From the NCBI GenBank assembly GCA_900752215.1, contig CAADUO010000063.1:1-64000 (forward strand): DNA of 64,000 nt. The letters are read 5' to 3'. Position 1 is the first letter of the stretch, and each line of letters begins with the position of its first letter. The notes under the pieces are model-generated. The model was not told where the DNA came from and did not search any database. It was given only the letters and a program-made list of their open reading frames with translations. Positions 8,793-17,351 of the stretch are shown in pieces. Position numbers and translations under genes: made by a program. The stretch is from an uncultured Collinsella sp. Its GTDB lineage: Bacteria > Actinomycetota > Coriobacteriia > Coriobacteriales > Coriobacteriaceae.

Positions 8793-10088
8793 CTAGCGCG
8801 GCAGGCGAATCGTAAAGCGGCTGCCGACGCCCTCGACTGAGGTCACGCCAATGACGCCGCCATGGCTATCGACGATCCACTTGGCAATGGCAAGCCCCAG
8901 ACCCGAGCCCTGCGCGCCGGCATCGCGTGCGTTGTCGGCGCGGTAGAACCGTTCAAACGCGTGAGCTGCGGATTCCTGGTTCATGCCGATGCCCTCGTCC
9001 TCGACACTTATGTCGATCGTGCCCATGCCCGCATCGGGCGTTATGCCAAATGTGACGGTCGTTCCCGCATCCGAGTACTTGGCGGCGTTTTGCACGATCA
9101 CGCGCAGAGCCTGCTTCACGAGCGCCACGTCGACGGGCGCGTCGCAGCGCGGGTCGCTGACAAGCGCAGCGTCAAAGGCCAGCCGATACGTGTGCTCGGT
9201 ATCGATCATCTGCGATTCCTCGCATACCTCGCCGACCAGCGCGGCCAGGTTGGTATGCGCGCGCCGCAGGACCGTGCGCCCGGCATCGCCGCGTGCCAAA
9301 AACAGTAGCTGCTCCACGAGCTCTTGCATGTGCTCGCTTTCAGCTTTGAGGGACGCGATGGATTCTGCCAGCACGTCCGGGTCGTCTTTGCCCCAGCGGT
9401 CGAGCATGTTCACGTAGCCCTGAATCACCGCGATGGGCGTGCGCAGCTCGTGGCTTGCATCGTTGACAAAGCGCATCTGCTGCAGCTTGGCCTCTTGCAT
9501 CTGGCGCAGCAGGCGGTTGAGTGCGACCTCGATGCTTGCCAGGTCGGCGTCGCCGGTGGTGACGCTCGGCGAATCGACGCTTGCGCGCTCGATGGCCTGC
9601 TCCAGCGTTTCCATCTTGCCACCGGAGAGCTGCATGCGGCCGAGCTCGTCCACGCGCAGTGCCAAGTCGTTGAGCGGTGCCATGGTGCGGCGCACGCGCC
9701 TCGCGCCGCCGAGCATGTTGAGCACGCTGATGACCTGCCAACTCACAACGACAAGGTAGAGAGGCCATAGCGCGACGAGGTCCTGCGCGAGGGGGAAGGT
9801 CTTGGCGGTACGCGCAAGCTCGACGGTATAGGTGAGCGTTGTTAGGTCCCAGCCGCGCGCGGGCGTCAGCGACATGCCGTGAACGGCGGCGCCGGGGATC
9901 CATCCTGCGGTAAACGCGCCGTCGGGCAGCGTCTGGTTGTATCCATAGACGAGGATCGCCGCCGCAATCACCACCAGCAGCAGATCGAGCCAGACGTAGC
10001 TCATCAGGCGGCGCCACATATAGCCCCAGTTGATGGCGCGGGCGATGGAGGTGACGCGCTTGGCCTCGGCGTTACGCACGGCAGACAT
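8793..10088 (-). CDS. Sensor histidine kinase (PhoR/CusS-like)
   Basis: A 431-residue membrane kinase that pairs with the response regulator immediately upstream. Two transmembrane helices (about residues 32-50 and 107-128) enclose a roughly 55-residue extracytoplasmic sensor. A HAMP-like linker follows. The phosphoacceptor motif FVNDASHELRTPIAVIQGY is near residue 225. The ATPase domain shows the N box (VIVQNAAKYS), DEGIGM, FERFYRADNA and GSGLGLAIAKWI. The start ATG overlaps the last codons of the regulator gene by 17 bases, indicating translational coupling. The signal is unknown. A GTG nine bases further in is an alternative start. Confidence 0.9.
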   Translation of the reverse strand: MSAVRNAEAKRVTSIARAINWGYMWRRLMSYVWLDLLLVVIAAAILVYGYNQTLPDGAFTAGWIPGAAVHGMSLTPARGWDLTTLTYTVELARTAKTFPLAQDLVALWPLYLVVVSWQVISVLNMLGGARRVRRTMAPLNDLALRVDELGRMQLSGGKMETLEQAIERASVDSPSVTTGDADLASIEVALNRLLRQMQEAKLQQMRFVNDASHELRTPIAVIQGYVNMLDRWGKDDPDVLAESIASLKAESEHMQELVEQLLFLARGDAGRTVLRRAHTNLAALVGEVCEESQMIDTEHTYRLAFDAALVSDPRCDAPVDVALVKQALRVIVQNAAKYSDAGTTVTFGITPDAGMGTIDISVEDEGIGMNQESAAHAFERFYRADNARDAGAQGSGLGLAIAKWIVDSHGGVIGVTSVEGVGSRFTIRLPR

Positions 10089-10857
10089 AGCCCACCCCGC
10101 GCACGGTTTGGATGATGCGGGCGCCGCCGGCGTCTTCGATCTTGGCGCGCAGGTGCGCGATGTGTACGTCGACATTGTTGGTGTCGCCCACGTATTCGTA
10201 GCCCAGCGCCTCGTGCGCGATGCGCTCGCGCGCGAGCACGGTCTCGGCATGCGCCATAAGCAGGGCGAGGACATCGAACTCGCGGGCCGTGAGCGCGATG
10301 GGCGAGCCGCCGACCGTGACTTCGCGGCGGTCGGGATCGAGCGCGACCGAACCCACGGTGAGCGCGGCGGGGGAGGGCGCGACGGAAGCCTGGGCCGAGT
10401 CGCCGACCGGGGGCGTCGCGGCGGCGCTCCCGTCCGCGCCGCCCGCCATGCCCGCCCTGGCGCTAGCGCCGCCAACGCCCGAAGCCGCCCGCACGGCTTC
10501 CGAGCGCTTCAGCGCCACGCGGATCCGTGCGAACAGCTCCTCGATCGCAAACGGCTTGGTCAAGTAATCGTCGGCGCCGGCATCGAGCCCGGCAACCTTG
10601 TCCATCACGGCATCGCGCGCGGTGACCATAATCACTGGCACATCCTTGTGCTTGCGTACGCGCCGCAGTACCTCCATGCCGTTGAGTTGCGGCAACAGCA
10701 CATCGAGCAGAATCAAATCGTAGTCGCGCTCCAGTGCCAGGTCCACGGCGGTGCGGCCGTCGGCGGCGTGCTCCACCTGGTAGCCCTCGTGCTCCAGCTC
10801 GAGCGTCACAAAGCGGGCGATTTTCTCCTCGTCCTCTACGATCAGGATCCGTGCCAT
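10072..10857 (-). CDS. OmpR/PhoB-family response regulator
   Basis: A 261-residue regulator with an N-terminal receiver domain (VEDEE at residues 7-11, phosphorylatable Asp in LILLDVLLPQ near 52, Lys in YLTKPF near 102). The C-terminal winged helix has TAREFDVLALLMAH and TNNVDVHIAHLRAKIE. Between them lies an unusually long linker of about 45 Gly/Ala/Ser-rich residues (about 120-165), longer than in typical OmpR proteins. It forms an operon with the overlapping kinase. Target genes cannot be named; autoregulation is common in the family. Confidence 0.9.
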   Translation of the reverse strand: MARILIVEDEEKIARFVTLELEHEGYQVEHAADGRTAVDLALERDYDLILLDVLLPQLNGMEVLRRVRKHKDVPVIMVTARDAVMDKVAGLDAGADDYLTKPFAIEELFARIRVALKRSEAVRAASGVGGASARAGMAGGADGSAAATPPVGDSAQASVAPSPAALTVGSVALDPDRREVTVGGSPIALTAREFDVLALLMAHAETVLARERIAHEALGYEYVGDTNNVDVHIAHLRAKIEDAGGARIIQTVRGVGYVCRA

Positions 10858-10875
10858 GCGTGCCCCCGTCTGCGA

Positions 10876-11418
10876 TTACTTGTCGTCGTTGAGATTTTGC
10901 TTGATGTCGTCCGCGGCGTCGGCGGCGTGATTCATAAGGTTGTTGATACTGCCGGGCACATCGCCGTCGCTGTCGATGCGGTAGCGCATGCCAAAGAACA
11001 GACCAATCAGCATCAGCCATATCGTGGCGCCCCAGGCAAACAGGGCGACGATGGGAATCAGGATGGGGATGTTGAGGATGATCGCATCGCGGCGCGTGGC
11101 GATAAACTTGGTGTCCAGGCTCAGGCGGAAGAGCTTTTTGAGGTACTCCCAAACGCTGTCCATCTTCTTGGAGAAGTCGGTCTTTTCGCTCGACTTTTCG
11201 TAGGCTGCCTGCGCGGCGACCATCTCGGCAGAGGGCTCATCGACTGGCGCGGACTCGGTGGCGGCATGCGCCGACGTGGTCTGGGTCTTGCCCTGCGACT
11301 CGAGCCAAATGATGGCATCCAGGACGTTGCCGTCGGCGGCGTCGAGCGCCGCTTTGGCATCGGTGTAGCTCACGTTGCACTTGGTGCGGATGGTTTCAAC
11401 TTTTTCGAGGTCGTCCAT
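10876..11418 (-). CDS. DUF4342 protein with N-terminal UBA-like domain
   Basis: A 180-residue protein. The first 45 residues (KVETIRTKCNVSYTDAKAAL, then GNVLDAIIWLES) form a UBA-like helix bundle similar to the N-terminus of EF-Ts. A variable linker follows. The C-terminal part matches DUF4342: a short amphipathic segment, then a hydrophobic hairpin (NIPILIPIVALFAWGATIWLMLIG split into one or two membrane segments). Function is unknown for the family. It starts 19 bases upstream of the response regulator gene on the same strand, so it is likely the first gene of that operon. AAAGGACAGGTC precedes the start. Confidence 0.8.
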   Translation of the reverse strand: MDDLEKVETIRTKCNVSYTDAKAALDAADGNVLDAIIWLESQGKTQTTSAHAATESAPVDEPSAEMVAAQAAYEKSSEKTDFSKKMDSVWEYLKKLFRLSLDTKFIATRRDAIILNIPILIPIVALFAWGATIWLMLIGLFFGMRYRIDSDGDVPGSINNLMNHAADAADDIKQNLNDDK

Positions 11419-11746
11419 GACCTGTCCTTTCGTTCGATGGGCGCGACGCCGGGCGATCTGCCCAGGCGCGAGCGTTGCGTTCGGCGGCCTGCGTGACGCC
11501 GCCCCGCCCTTGGTCGAACTCTATAGTGCAGGTTATAGATTAAGCGATTCTTGAGCCAAGATTAATGTTGGATGAGTTTTTGCGCGGCGGTGGGAAAAGT
11601 ATCAGATCTCGATAGCGGGGGATGGGGTGCTGGTAGTAAAGCGGTGTCAAGGGTTGGTCGAGCGGGCGGTTTTTAGGCGATTGGGACATGGCGGGCGGTC
11701 GATCACCTATACTGGTTGGGCTCAACTGGAGAGGTGATAGCTAGTT
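11419..11746. other. Divergent intergenic region (DUF4342 / NUDIX)
   Basis: I see no gene. A candidate -10 TATACT for the NUDIX gene lies at 11708-11713. GC content drops in the middle of the gap (around 11520-11620), where the accessory patch begins. Confidence 0.5.
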
Positions 11747-12142
11747 ATGAAATCAATCAATGTTGCAGCGGCGATTATTCAGAAGGACGGAAAAATCCTG
11801 AGTTGCCAGCGCGGCTATGGAGAATTTAAAGATGGCTGGGAGTTTCCGGGCGGCAAGCTCGAGCCGGGCGAGACCGGCGAGCAGGCGATCGTGCGCGAGA
11901 TTCAGGAGGAACTCGAGGTCACGATCGGCAATCTCGACTATCTGTGCACGGTTGAGCACGATTACGAGACGTTCCACCTGTCGATGCAGTGCTACCTGGC
12001 TAATATCCTTTCGGGGGAGTTCAAAGAGCACGCTCACGAGGACATGAAGTGGCTCGATACCAATAACCTGTGGGATGTCGATTGGCTTCCGGCGGACGTT
12101 AAAGTCGTTAGGGAACTCGAAAAGAAACTCGGGCTTAAGTAA
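11747..12142 (+). CDS. NUDIX hydrolase, MutT-like (8-oxo-dGTP diphosphatase type)
   Basis: A 131-residue NUDIX enzyme. The box is complete, GGKLEPGE at residues 37-44 followed by EIQEELEV (pattern G-x5-E-x7-REUXEE-xGU). The flanking strands VAAAIIQKDGKILSCQRGYG and FPGG are as in (deoxy)nucleoside triphosphate pyrophosphohydrolases that sanitise oxidised nucleotides. The family is small and the exact substrate uncertain. It converges with, and shares a terminator with, the PLD-helicase gene. Codon use and GC are lower than in flanking housekeeping genes, suggesting the two arrived together. GGAGAGGTGA lies upstream of the start. Confidence 0.85.
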   Translation: MKSINVAAAIIQKDGKILSCQRGYGEFKDGWEFPGGKLEPGETGEQAIVREIQEELEVTIGNLDYLCTVEHDYETFHLSMQCYLANILSGEFKEHAHEDMKWLDTNNLWDVDWLPADVKVVRELEKKLGLK

Positions 12143-12144
12143 GC

Positions 12145-12184
12145 AAAAAGGAGCGGGCGCCACATGGGCGACCCACTCCTTTTT
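12145..12184. terminator. Bidirectional terminator between NUDIX and helicase genes
   Basis: Outer stem AAAAAGGAG / CTCCTTTTT with inner GGGCGCC / GGGCGACCC-type pairing; T runs on both strands. Confidence 0.85.
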
Positions 12185-12185
12185 G

Positions 12186-15062
12186 TTACTCTGTCTCACT
12201 CAGATCGCTGAGCATAAACTCGTAAATGTCCTGACGCACGGGCGCATTGAGCTCATATTCGATTTCGACGGCGTTGTCGCCGCTCTTAGTTTTAATAGCT
12301 TCGAACTCGCCGGCCGGATGCATTTCGCCTAAGAAATAGAACTCTTTACCGCCCTTATCATCCTTGTTCTTGCGCATAAACAAATACGTTTTCATGCCGT
12401 TTTCCGGCCATGCCTGCAGTCGCAGAATCTCGGGAGAGTTGAGCGTACGGTTACCCTTGGAGATTGCGATAAGCTTGCTCGGCGAAACAAAGCGGTCTTC
12501 ATACTGAATGGACTCGCTAATGTCGGGCGCCTTGTCATAGTTAATAAACACGGGGAATGTATTGGTCTTTTCATCGTAGAAGTATCCGCCAAGGTTTTGG
12601 CCGTTGATGTTCTTTTGCCAGTTCATCAGACGGCAAACCTCCTCGTACGTGTACTTGGCGTTGAGAACGAAATTTGTGTTTTCGTACGTCTCGGCATAGT
12701 CGAGTCGGTTGCGCTCAATACCAAAATCCAGCACCTCGAGAATCTGACGCTTGAACTCTGCGTTGCGCAGAGCGGTCGCGAACGCTTCGGTCAGACGAGG
12801 TCCGGTTCCATCGTCAATAAGCAGGGAAACGAAATCCTTAGGAGTGGCAAAGTCGCCCTTAAGGACTGCGATTGCCGACCTAACGGCGCTGTCCTTAAGC
12901 TGTGCGCGGTAGTTCCTAAGCGCAGCCTCGCGCATATGCCAGTAGCCCTCGTGTCCGGCTTCGACGAGCGTTTGAAGCAAATAGAGGTCTTCGAATCGCT
13001 TGCCCGCGGCAAGTTTTTGAGAAATAAATTTGAGAATCTTGGTCTGATCAGAGGTAAATTGAACCGTGTAGTCCGGCTCGTATTTGGAAAGAAATGCGTG
13101 GTATGAGCCCAGGCCGCTATTCTTGAAGATAAGCAGCGGATCGATGGAGCCGTTACGATCAAATTCGAGCAGCGAGGGGATCTTGCCGAGTTTTTGGCGC
13201 AAGTCGAGATATTCGTTTTTCAAAAACCTGACGGAGGTGAAATCGCCGCCGTCGATGGCCTTGTAAATGCGTGCCTCGGAAATACGATCGAAGCTTACGG
13301 TCGAGCATCCGGGGATCGCCGAATCGCCCTCTTGGACAAGACGGCGCAGGCGGTCTTTGTTATACGTCTTGTCACCCGAAAGCGCGATGGGCACCAAGAA
13401 GTTGCTCTGGTAGTTGCCAATAAAGTCGAGCACCAGTGCGTATTCCTTGCCATCATTCAGGCGCAAACCTCGTCCGAGCTGTTGAATAAAGATGATTGCG
13501 GAGTCGGTGCGTCGAAGCATGATGATCTGATTGAGCGAGGGGATGTCGACGCCTTCGTTCATGATATCGACCGAGAAAATGTACTCGAGCTCGCCGGCTT
13601 CAAGTCGGCTGATCGCGGCATCGCGGACCTCATCGGAATCTTGACCGCTAATTGCAGCCGTTCGATATCCGAGAGCGTTGAATTTGCGCGACAGTTCTTC
13701 GGCCTCGGCGTTTCGATTGCAGAAAATTAAGCCCCTGCGGTTGCTTTTGGTGACGCTATACTCTTCGATTTTCTCGGTGATGTGACGCACGCGCTCATCG
13801 GACGTCAAGCGCCCGAACAGGGCGGTATCTTCGATTGTCTCATCGTCAATCTCCAGATCGTGAATGCCAAAATAATGGAAGGGGGCTAGCATCTCCTCGG
13901 CCAAAGCGTCCTGCAGCGTGATCTGGAACGCGATGACGTGATTGAAAAGGGCAAAGACGTCATAGCCGTCGGTGCGATTGGGTGTAGCGGTCATGCCCAG
14001 ATAAAACCGAGGCGTAAAGTGCGACATGATGGATTGGTAACCCTGGGATCCCGTGCGGTGGGCCTCGTCGATGACGATGTAGTCGAACTCATCGGGACGG
14101 AAATCGCTCAGATGTTTGGCGACCGAAGAACACATGGCAAACACGCAGGTAGCATTGCTTATATTCTTGCCAGTTTGATAGGTGTCGAACGTATAGGTAC
14201 TACCTAAGAGGCGTTCGTAGCTTGCACGGGAGGCGTCGATAATGCGCCGGCGGTGCGCAAGAAAGAGGACGCGCCGGGGTTTAGTTGCGAGCACGTCGAA
14301 CGCCGAAAGGAAGGTCTTGCCGGTGCCGGTTGCCGAGACCAACAGGGCGCGGGTCTCGCCCTTGCGGTGGATTACACCGAGCGCCTCAAGGGCGCGCTGC
14401 TGCATTTTATTGGGCGTGATTTCTTCGAGGTCGTTCGTGGTTGGGCTAACAGCCGCCTGGAACGTCGGTTTCGATTTGGGCTTTGACGGACGTGCCGATC
14501 GATATGCGGCATAGTTCTCAATCCAGTCTTGGGAAAGCAAAACGGTTGAGGTGTCGTTCCACAACGAATTGAACTCGCCCCTCAGTTCGCCGAGTAGGCG
14601 GCTGTTCTCGACAGTCTGGTACAGCACGTTCCATTCTTTATTACAGGTGAGGGCGGTCTGCGTCATGTTCGAGCTGCCGACGATGACCGTGCTGGTTTCG
14701 CCCTTATCAAAAATGTATCCCTTGGCATGCAAATTACCCTGGAATACGCGAACTTCCATGTTGTCGTATTCCAGGAGCTTGCGAAAGACATCGGGTGAGT
14801 TGAAGTTGAGATAGGTGGACGTGAGCAGCCTGCCCTCAATGCCACGCTGTTTGAGCTCCTGGAACGCCTCGACCAGGATTTGAAGGCCGCCGTCTGCAAC
14901 AAACGCTACGCAAAAGTCAAAGGAGCTGCAGACTGAGAGCTGCTCCTTGATAACGGATAGTAGTGTTCCGCCTGTCGCCTTCGAGTTGGCAATGAGCTTG
15001 GGTGAATTGTTCTCGCGTGCAAGCGAGTCGAATTCAATATCAATCTGGTGTTGCGTAGCCAT
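12186..15062 (-). CDS. PLD-nuclease/DEAD-box helicase with C-terminal DUF3427
   Basis: A 958-residue multidomain protein. The N-terminus (about 20-190) is a phospholipase-D-like nuclease domain with an HKD motif, HAKGYIFD, followed by VGSSNMTQTAL. A superfamily 2 helicase follows: Walker A SATGTGKT, Walker B IDEAHRTG, motif III GMTATPNRTDG, then the second RecA domain with GVDIPSLNQII and QQLGRGLRL. About 400 C-terminal residues match DUF3427. Such proteins are widespread single-gene accessory loci, often thought to act in DNA repair or defence, but the function is not established here. The ATG was chosen because AAAGG lies about ten bases upstream; an in-frame TTG nine bases earlier is too close to it. 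Confidence 0.88.
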   Translation of the reverse strand: MATQHQIDIEFDSLARENNSPKLIANSKATGGTLLSVIKEQLSVCSSFDFCVAFVADGGLQILVEAFQELKQRGIEGRLLTSTYLNFNSPDVFRKLLEYDNMEVRVFQGNLHAKGYIFDKGETSTVIVGSSNMTQTALTCNKEWNVLYQTVENSRLLGELRGEFNSLWNDTSTVLLSQDWIENYAAYRSARPSKPKSKPTFQAAVSPTTNDLEEITPNKMQQRALEALGVIHRKGETRALLVSATGTGKTFLSAFDVLATKPRRVLFLAHRRRIIDASRASYERLLGSTYTFDTYQTGKNISNATCVFAMCSSVAKHLSDFRPDEFDYIVIDEAHRTGSQGYQSIMSHFTPRFYLGMTATPNRTDGYDVFALFNHVIAFQITLQDALAEEMLAPFHYFGIHDLEIDDETIEDTALFGRLTSDERVRHITEKIEEYSVTKSNRRGLIFCNRNAEAEELSRKFNALGYRTAAISGQDSDEVRDAAISRLEAGELEYIFSVDIMNEGVDIPSLNQIIMLRRTDSAIIFIQQLGRGLRLNDGKEYALVLDFIGNYQSNFLVPIALSGDKTYNKDRLRRLVQEGDSAIPGCSTVSFDRISEARIYKAIDGGDFTSVRFLKNEYLDLRQKLGKIPSLLEFDRNGSIDPLLIFKNSGLGSYHAFLSKYEPDYTVQFTSDQTKILKFISQKLAAGKRFEDLYLLQTLVEAGHEGYWHMREAALRNYRAQLKDSAVRSAIAVLKGDFATPKDFVSLLIDDGTGPRLTEAFATALRNAEFKRQILEVLDFGIERNRLDYAETYENTNFVLNAKYTYEEVCRLMNWQKNINGQNLGGYFYDEKTNTFPVFINYDKAPDISESIQYEDRFVSPSKLIAISKGNRTLNSPEILRLQAWPENGMKTYLFMRKNKDDKGGKEFYFLGEMHPAGEFEAIKTKSGDNAVEIEYELNAPVRQDIYEFMLSDLSETE

Positions 15063-15360
15063 CCCGGCCAAACCTTTCGAAAGACTATGTTGGCGCCAGG
15101 ATAACAGATCGATCGTTCGTGTTTTGGGCGTATGTGATTTTTAGACTATCGGCTACTCAAGTTTGTGGCTGCGGCTTTGGTGCCGTGTCTTGCTGGGCCT
15201 CTCTCTATCTATGTGTATGTGTTTTCGTCTTATAGGCTGCTGGGAGAAGTCCTGCCCCCAAGATTCCGCGCATGCCATGGCTCCGTGTCGGCCATGTGGC
15301 AAGTTGCTTGTCATAGCCTCGCCGGAATCCGACTGCAAATGGCCACGGACGGATATGCAG

Positions 15361-15430
15361 GTTCTTGTCGCTACGTGAGAAAAACTTGCAAAACTCGCAA
15401 GTTCTTGTCATGCTGTGAGAAAAACTTGCA
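15361..15430. repeat. Tandem 30-bp direct repeat upstream of the DUF4143 ATPase
   Basis: Units at 15361-15390 and 15401-15430 share GTTCTTGTC and GTGAGAAAAACTTGCA, differing only in the middle. Between them is an inverted AACTTGC/GCAAGTT. A weaker third relative (AAGTTGCTTGTCATAG) starts at 15301. The copies end just before the ATPase start. The remainder of the 382-bp divergent gap (15063-15444) shows no gene. Confidence 0.7.
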
Positions 15431-15444
15431 GATTGGGGCGGGCG

Positions 15445-16740
15445 ATGGATAAACGGATGGTCCCTAGAAATCGATATCTCGAGAAATTGATTGCCTTTCG
15501 TGATGCGGATGTCATCAAGGTCGTAACGGGTATGCGCCGTTGTGGCAAATCGACGCTTCTGGACATGATGCGCAAACATCTTGAGGATAACGGCGTTCCA
15601 TCCGAATGTCTTTTGACCTTTAAGATGGAGTCGTTTGAGCTGGAGGGCGTGCGTGATTGGCGAGAGCTTTACCGCCACGTCGACGGCCTAATGCCTGCTG
15701 GTAAGAGGTGCTATCTCTTCTTCGACGAGCTCCAGGAGGTTGCCGGATGGGAGAAGGCGATTAACGCACTTCGTGTCGACCGGGACTGCGATATATATGT
15801 TACGGGTTCGAATGCTTTTCTCCTGTCGTCTGAGATTGCGACCTTAATCTCGGGCAGGTATGTCGAGATTCGGATGCATCCGCTCACTTTTTCGGAATAT
15901 GTCGACTTTCTTGGTCCGACTGACGTCACGAATAGGCTCGCTGTTTTTGGTCGGGAGGACATTGTTGCGCTCGACGATCTTCTCGACCGTTATCTTGTGT
16001 TTGGAGGCCTGCCGTTTCTCGCTGCTTCAAAACTGCCGGAGCAGGAAATGAAGGACTATATCTGGAGCACGTACCAAACAATCGTCGGGCGCGACATTTT
16101 GGCTCGCGAGGCGCGTCGGGGTAGACGGTCGGTGACGAGCAGGAGTGTGCTCGACCGCGTCACTTCCTACTTGGCCGATAACATTTCAAACCCGACATCA
16201 ATTAACAAGATTGTTGGCACGCTGGCGGAGAACGGGCTGAAATCCTCGCATGGCGTCGTGGACACTTGTGTGTCCGCCCTTGAGGAGACCTATATCTTTT
16301 CGCATGCGCGCCGATTTGATATTAAGGGTCGGGACATTTTGAAGACCGGTGGCAAATTCTACATTGAGGATCTGGGGCTTCGAGCTTTCTTGGATGGGTA
16401 TCGCGGCAGCGACAGTGGGCGTGTTCTCGAAAATGCCGTTTACAATCGCCTTGTCTATGACGGATATCAAGTCTTCACGGGTCATCTTCGAGATGCCGAA
16501 ATCGACTTCGTTGCAATCGGCGACGGCTCGGATCGTAAGTTTATTCAGGTTACAGAGTCGATTGACGAGGAGGCGACGCGTAAGCGCGAGCTGCGTCCAT
16601 TTGAGCTCAGATCGCTCGAGAAGATTACCGGCGGTTACGAGAAGATCATTGTCGTTCGTCAGGGGAGCCATCCGACCGACATCGACGGTATCAAAATCGT
16701 TTCTGCAGTCGATTTCTTAATGGGTAGGCTTGGGGCTTAG
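15445..16740 (+). CDS. AAA-family ATPase with DUF4143
   Basis: A 431-residue ATPase of the ATP-binding/DUF4143 type. Walker A GMRRCGKSTLLDMM is near residues 29-42 and Walker B CYLFFDELQEV near 92-102. A sensor-like YVTGSNAFLLSSEIA and the family segment HPLTFSEYV follow. The C-terminal half carries the DUF4143 winged-helix and nuclease-like portion (FYIEDLGLRAFLDG, then LENAVYNRLVYDGYQV and the E-I-D-F-V motif AEIDFVA). That last part resembles a PD-(D/E)XK core. Family function is unknown. The gene is less GC-rich than its surroundings. It is a single unit preceded by tandem repeats. Confidence 0.85.
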   Translation: MDKRMVPRNRYLEKLIAFRDADVIKVVTGMRRCGKSTLLDMMRKHLEDNGVPSECLLTFKMESFELEGVRDWRELYRHVDGLMPAGKRCYLFFDELQEVAGWEKAINALRVDRDCDIYVTGSNAFLLSSEIATLISGRYVEIRMHPLTFSEYVDFLGPTDVTNRLAVFGREDIVALDDLLDRYLVFGGLPFLAASKLPEQEMKDYIWSTYQTIVGRDILAREARRGRRSVTSRSVLDRVTSYLADNISNPTSINKIVGTLAENGLKSSHGVVDTCVSALEETYIFSHARRFDIKGRDILKTGGKFYIEDLGLRAFLDGYRGSDSGRVLENAVYNRLVYDGYQVFTGHLRDAEIDFVAIGDGSDRKFIQVTESIDEEATRKRELRPFELRSLEKITGGYEKIIVVRQGSHPTDIDGIKIVSAVDFLMGRLGA

Positions 16741-16837
16741 GGCGTTTGGAGCGCGTCTGTTTCCTATGCCTAGCGACATTGCCACAGCTCGTGACGCCGC
16801 CGGCTTCTTCCTTTCCGTCGGGCGGCACCAACTCAGT

Positions 16838-16916
16838 TGATCCGTTGGGGATGGAGGAAAGCGGATCATTTTCGGCGCGCCGCAGGTGATACGAATCCTG
16901 CGGCGCGCTGTTTTTT
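16838..16916 (+). terminator. Two consecutive terminator hairpins
   Basis: TGATCCG/CGGATCA (16838-16844 with 16862-16868) followed by TTTT, then a perfect 12-bp stem GCGCGCCGCAGG/CCTGCGGCGCGC (16875-16886 with 16897-16908) followed by TGTTTTTT. Confidence 0.85.
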
Positions 16917-17026
16917 GCGCGAGGGCTTTCAGCTGTGTCCGCACGACATGTGACACTTACCCTGCCGCCCTGCTCTGCCGCGGTGGCGCGAATTCGAGCA
17001 ACGACCCTCTAAGGAGTTCGATATCG

Positions 17027-17266
17027 ATGAGTGACAACACCAAGCACCTTGCAAAGAAGTGCGTCAAGGACGCGGGGCCGTGCCTCGCGCTGTGCGTAGC
17101 CGGCGCAGCGGTCGCGCTGCTGGCTGTTCTGGGGCCATTTGACGTGCTCCGAAGTGCCAGTTCTCTGCATGTTTGCATGGCCCTTGCCGGCGCCATGATG
17201 ACCGGCGGCGTGCTCGATCTGGTTTTTTGGGTGCTTGACCCGTTTGGATGGAAGAACGAAGGGTAA
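17027..17266 (+). CDS. Small two-helix membrane protein, unknown
   Basis: A 79-residue protein with two hydrophobic segments (about 18-37, CLALCVAGAAVALLAVLGPF, and 47-68) joined by a short loop, suggesting a helical hairpin in the membrane. It has no motif that I recognise. The start follows AAGGAG by ten bases. It could be a small stress or envelope protein. I cannot assign a role, and it has no operon partner in frame. Confidence 0.6.
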   Translation: MSDNTKHLAKKCVKDAGPCLALCVAGAAVALLAVLGPFDVLRSASSLHVCMALAGAMMTGGVLDLVFWVLDPFGWKNEG

Positions 17267-17351
17267 GCCCTAAGGGATGGAAGGGCTGGAACGGTTAGCT
17301 TAGTAATCGTGCAGAATGTGGGCTAGCGACTTGCAGGGAAGTGGCAATCCG

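Noticed and set aside
10463..11152. Open frame overlapping the response regulator and DUF4342 gene
   Set aside because: Shadow of both; composition is Arg/His-rich without motifs.
15361..15430. CRISPR array
   Set aside because: Only two to three imperfect units with 10-bp spacers and no cas genes.
12186..16740. Type I restriction-modification system
   Set aside because: The helicase lacks an associated methylase or specificity subunit and has DUF3427 and HKD domains instead.
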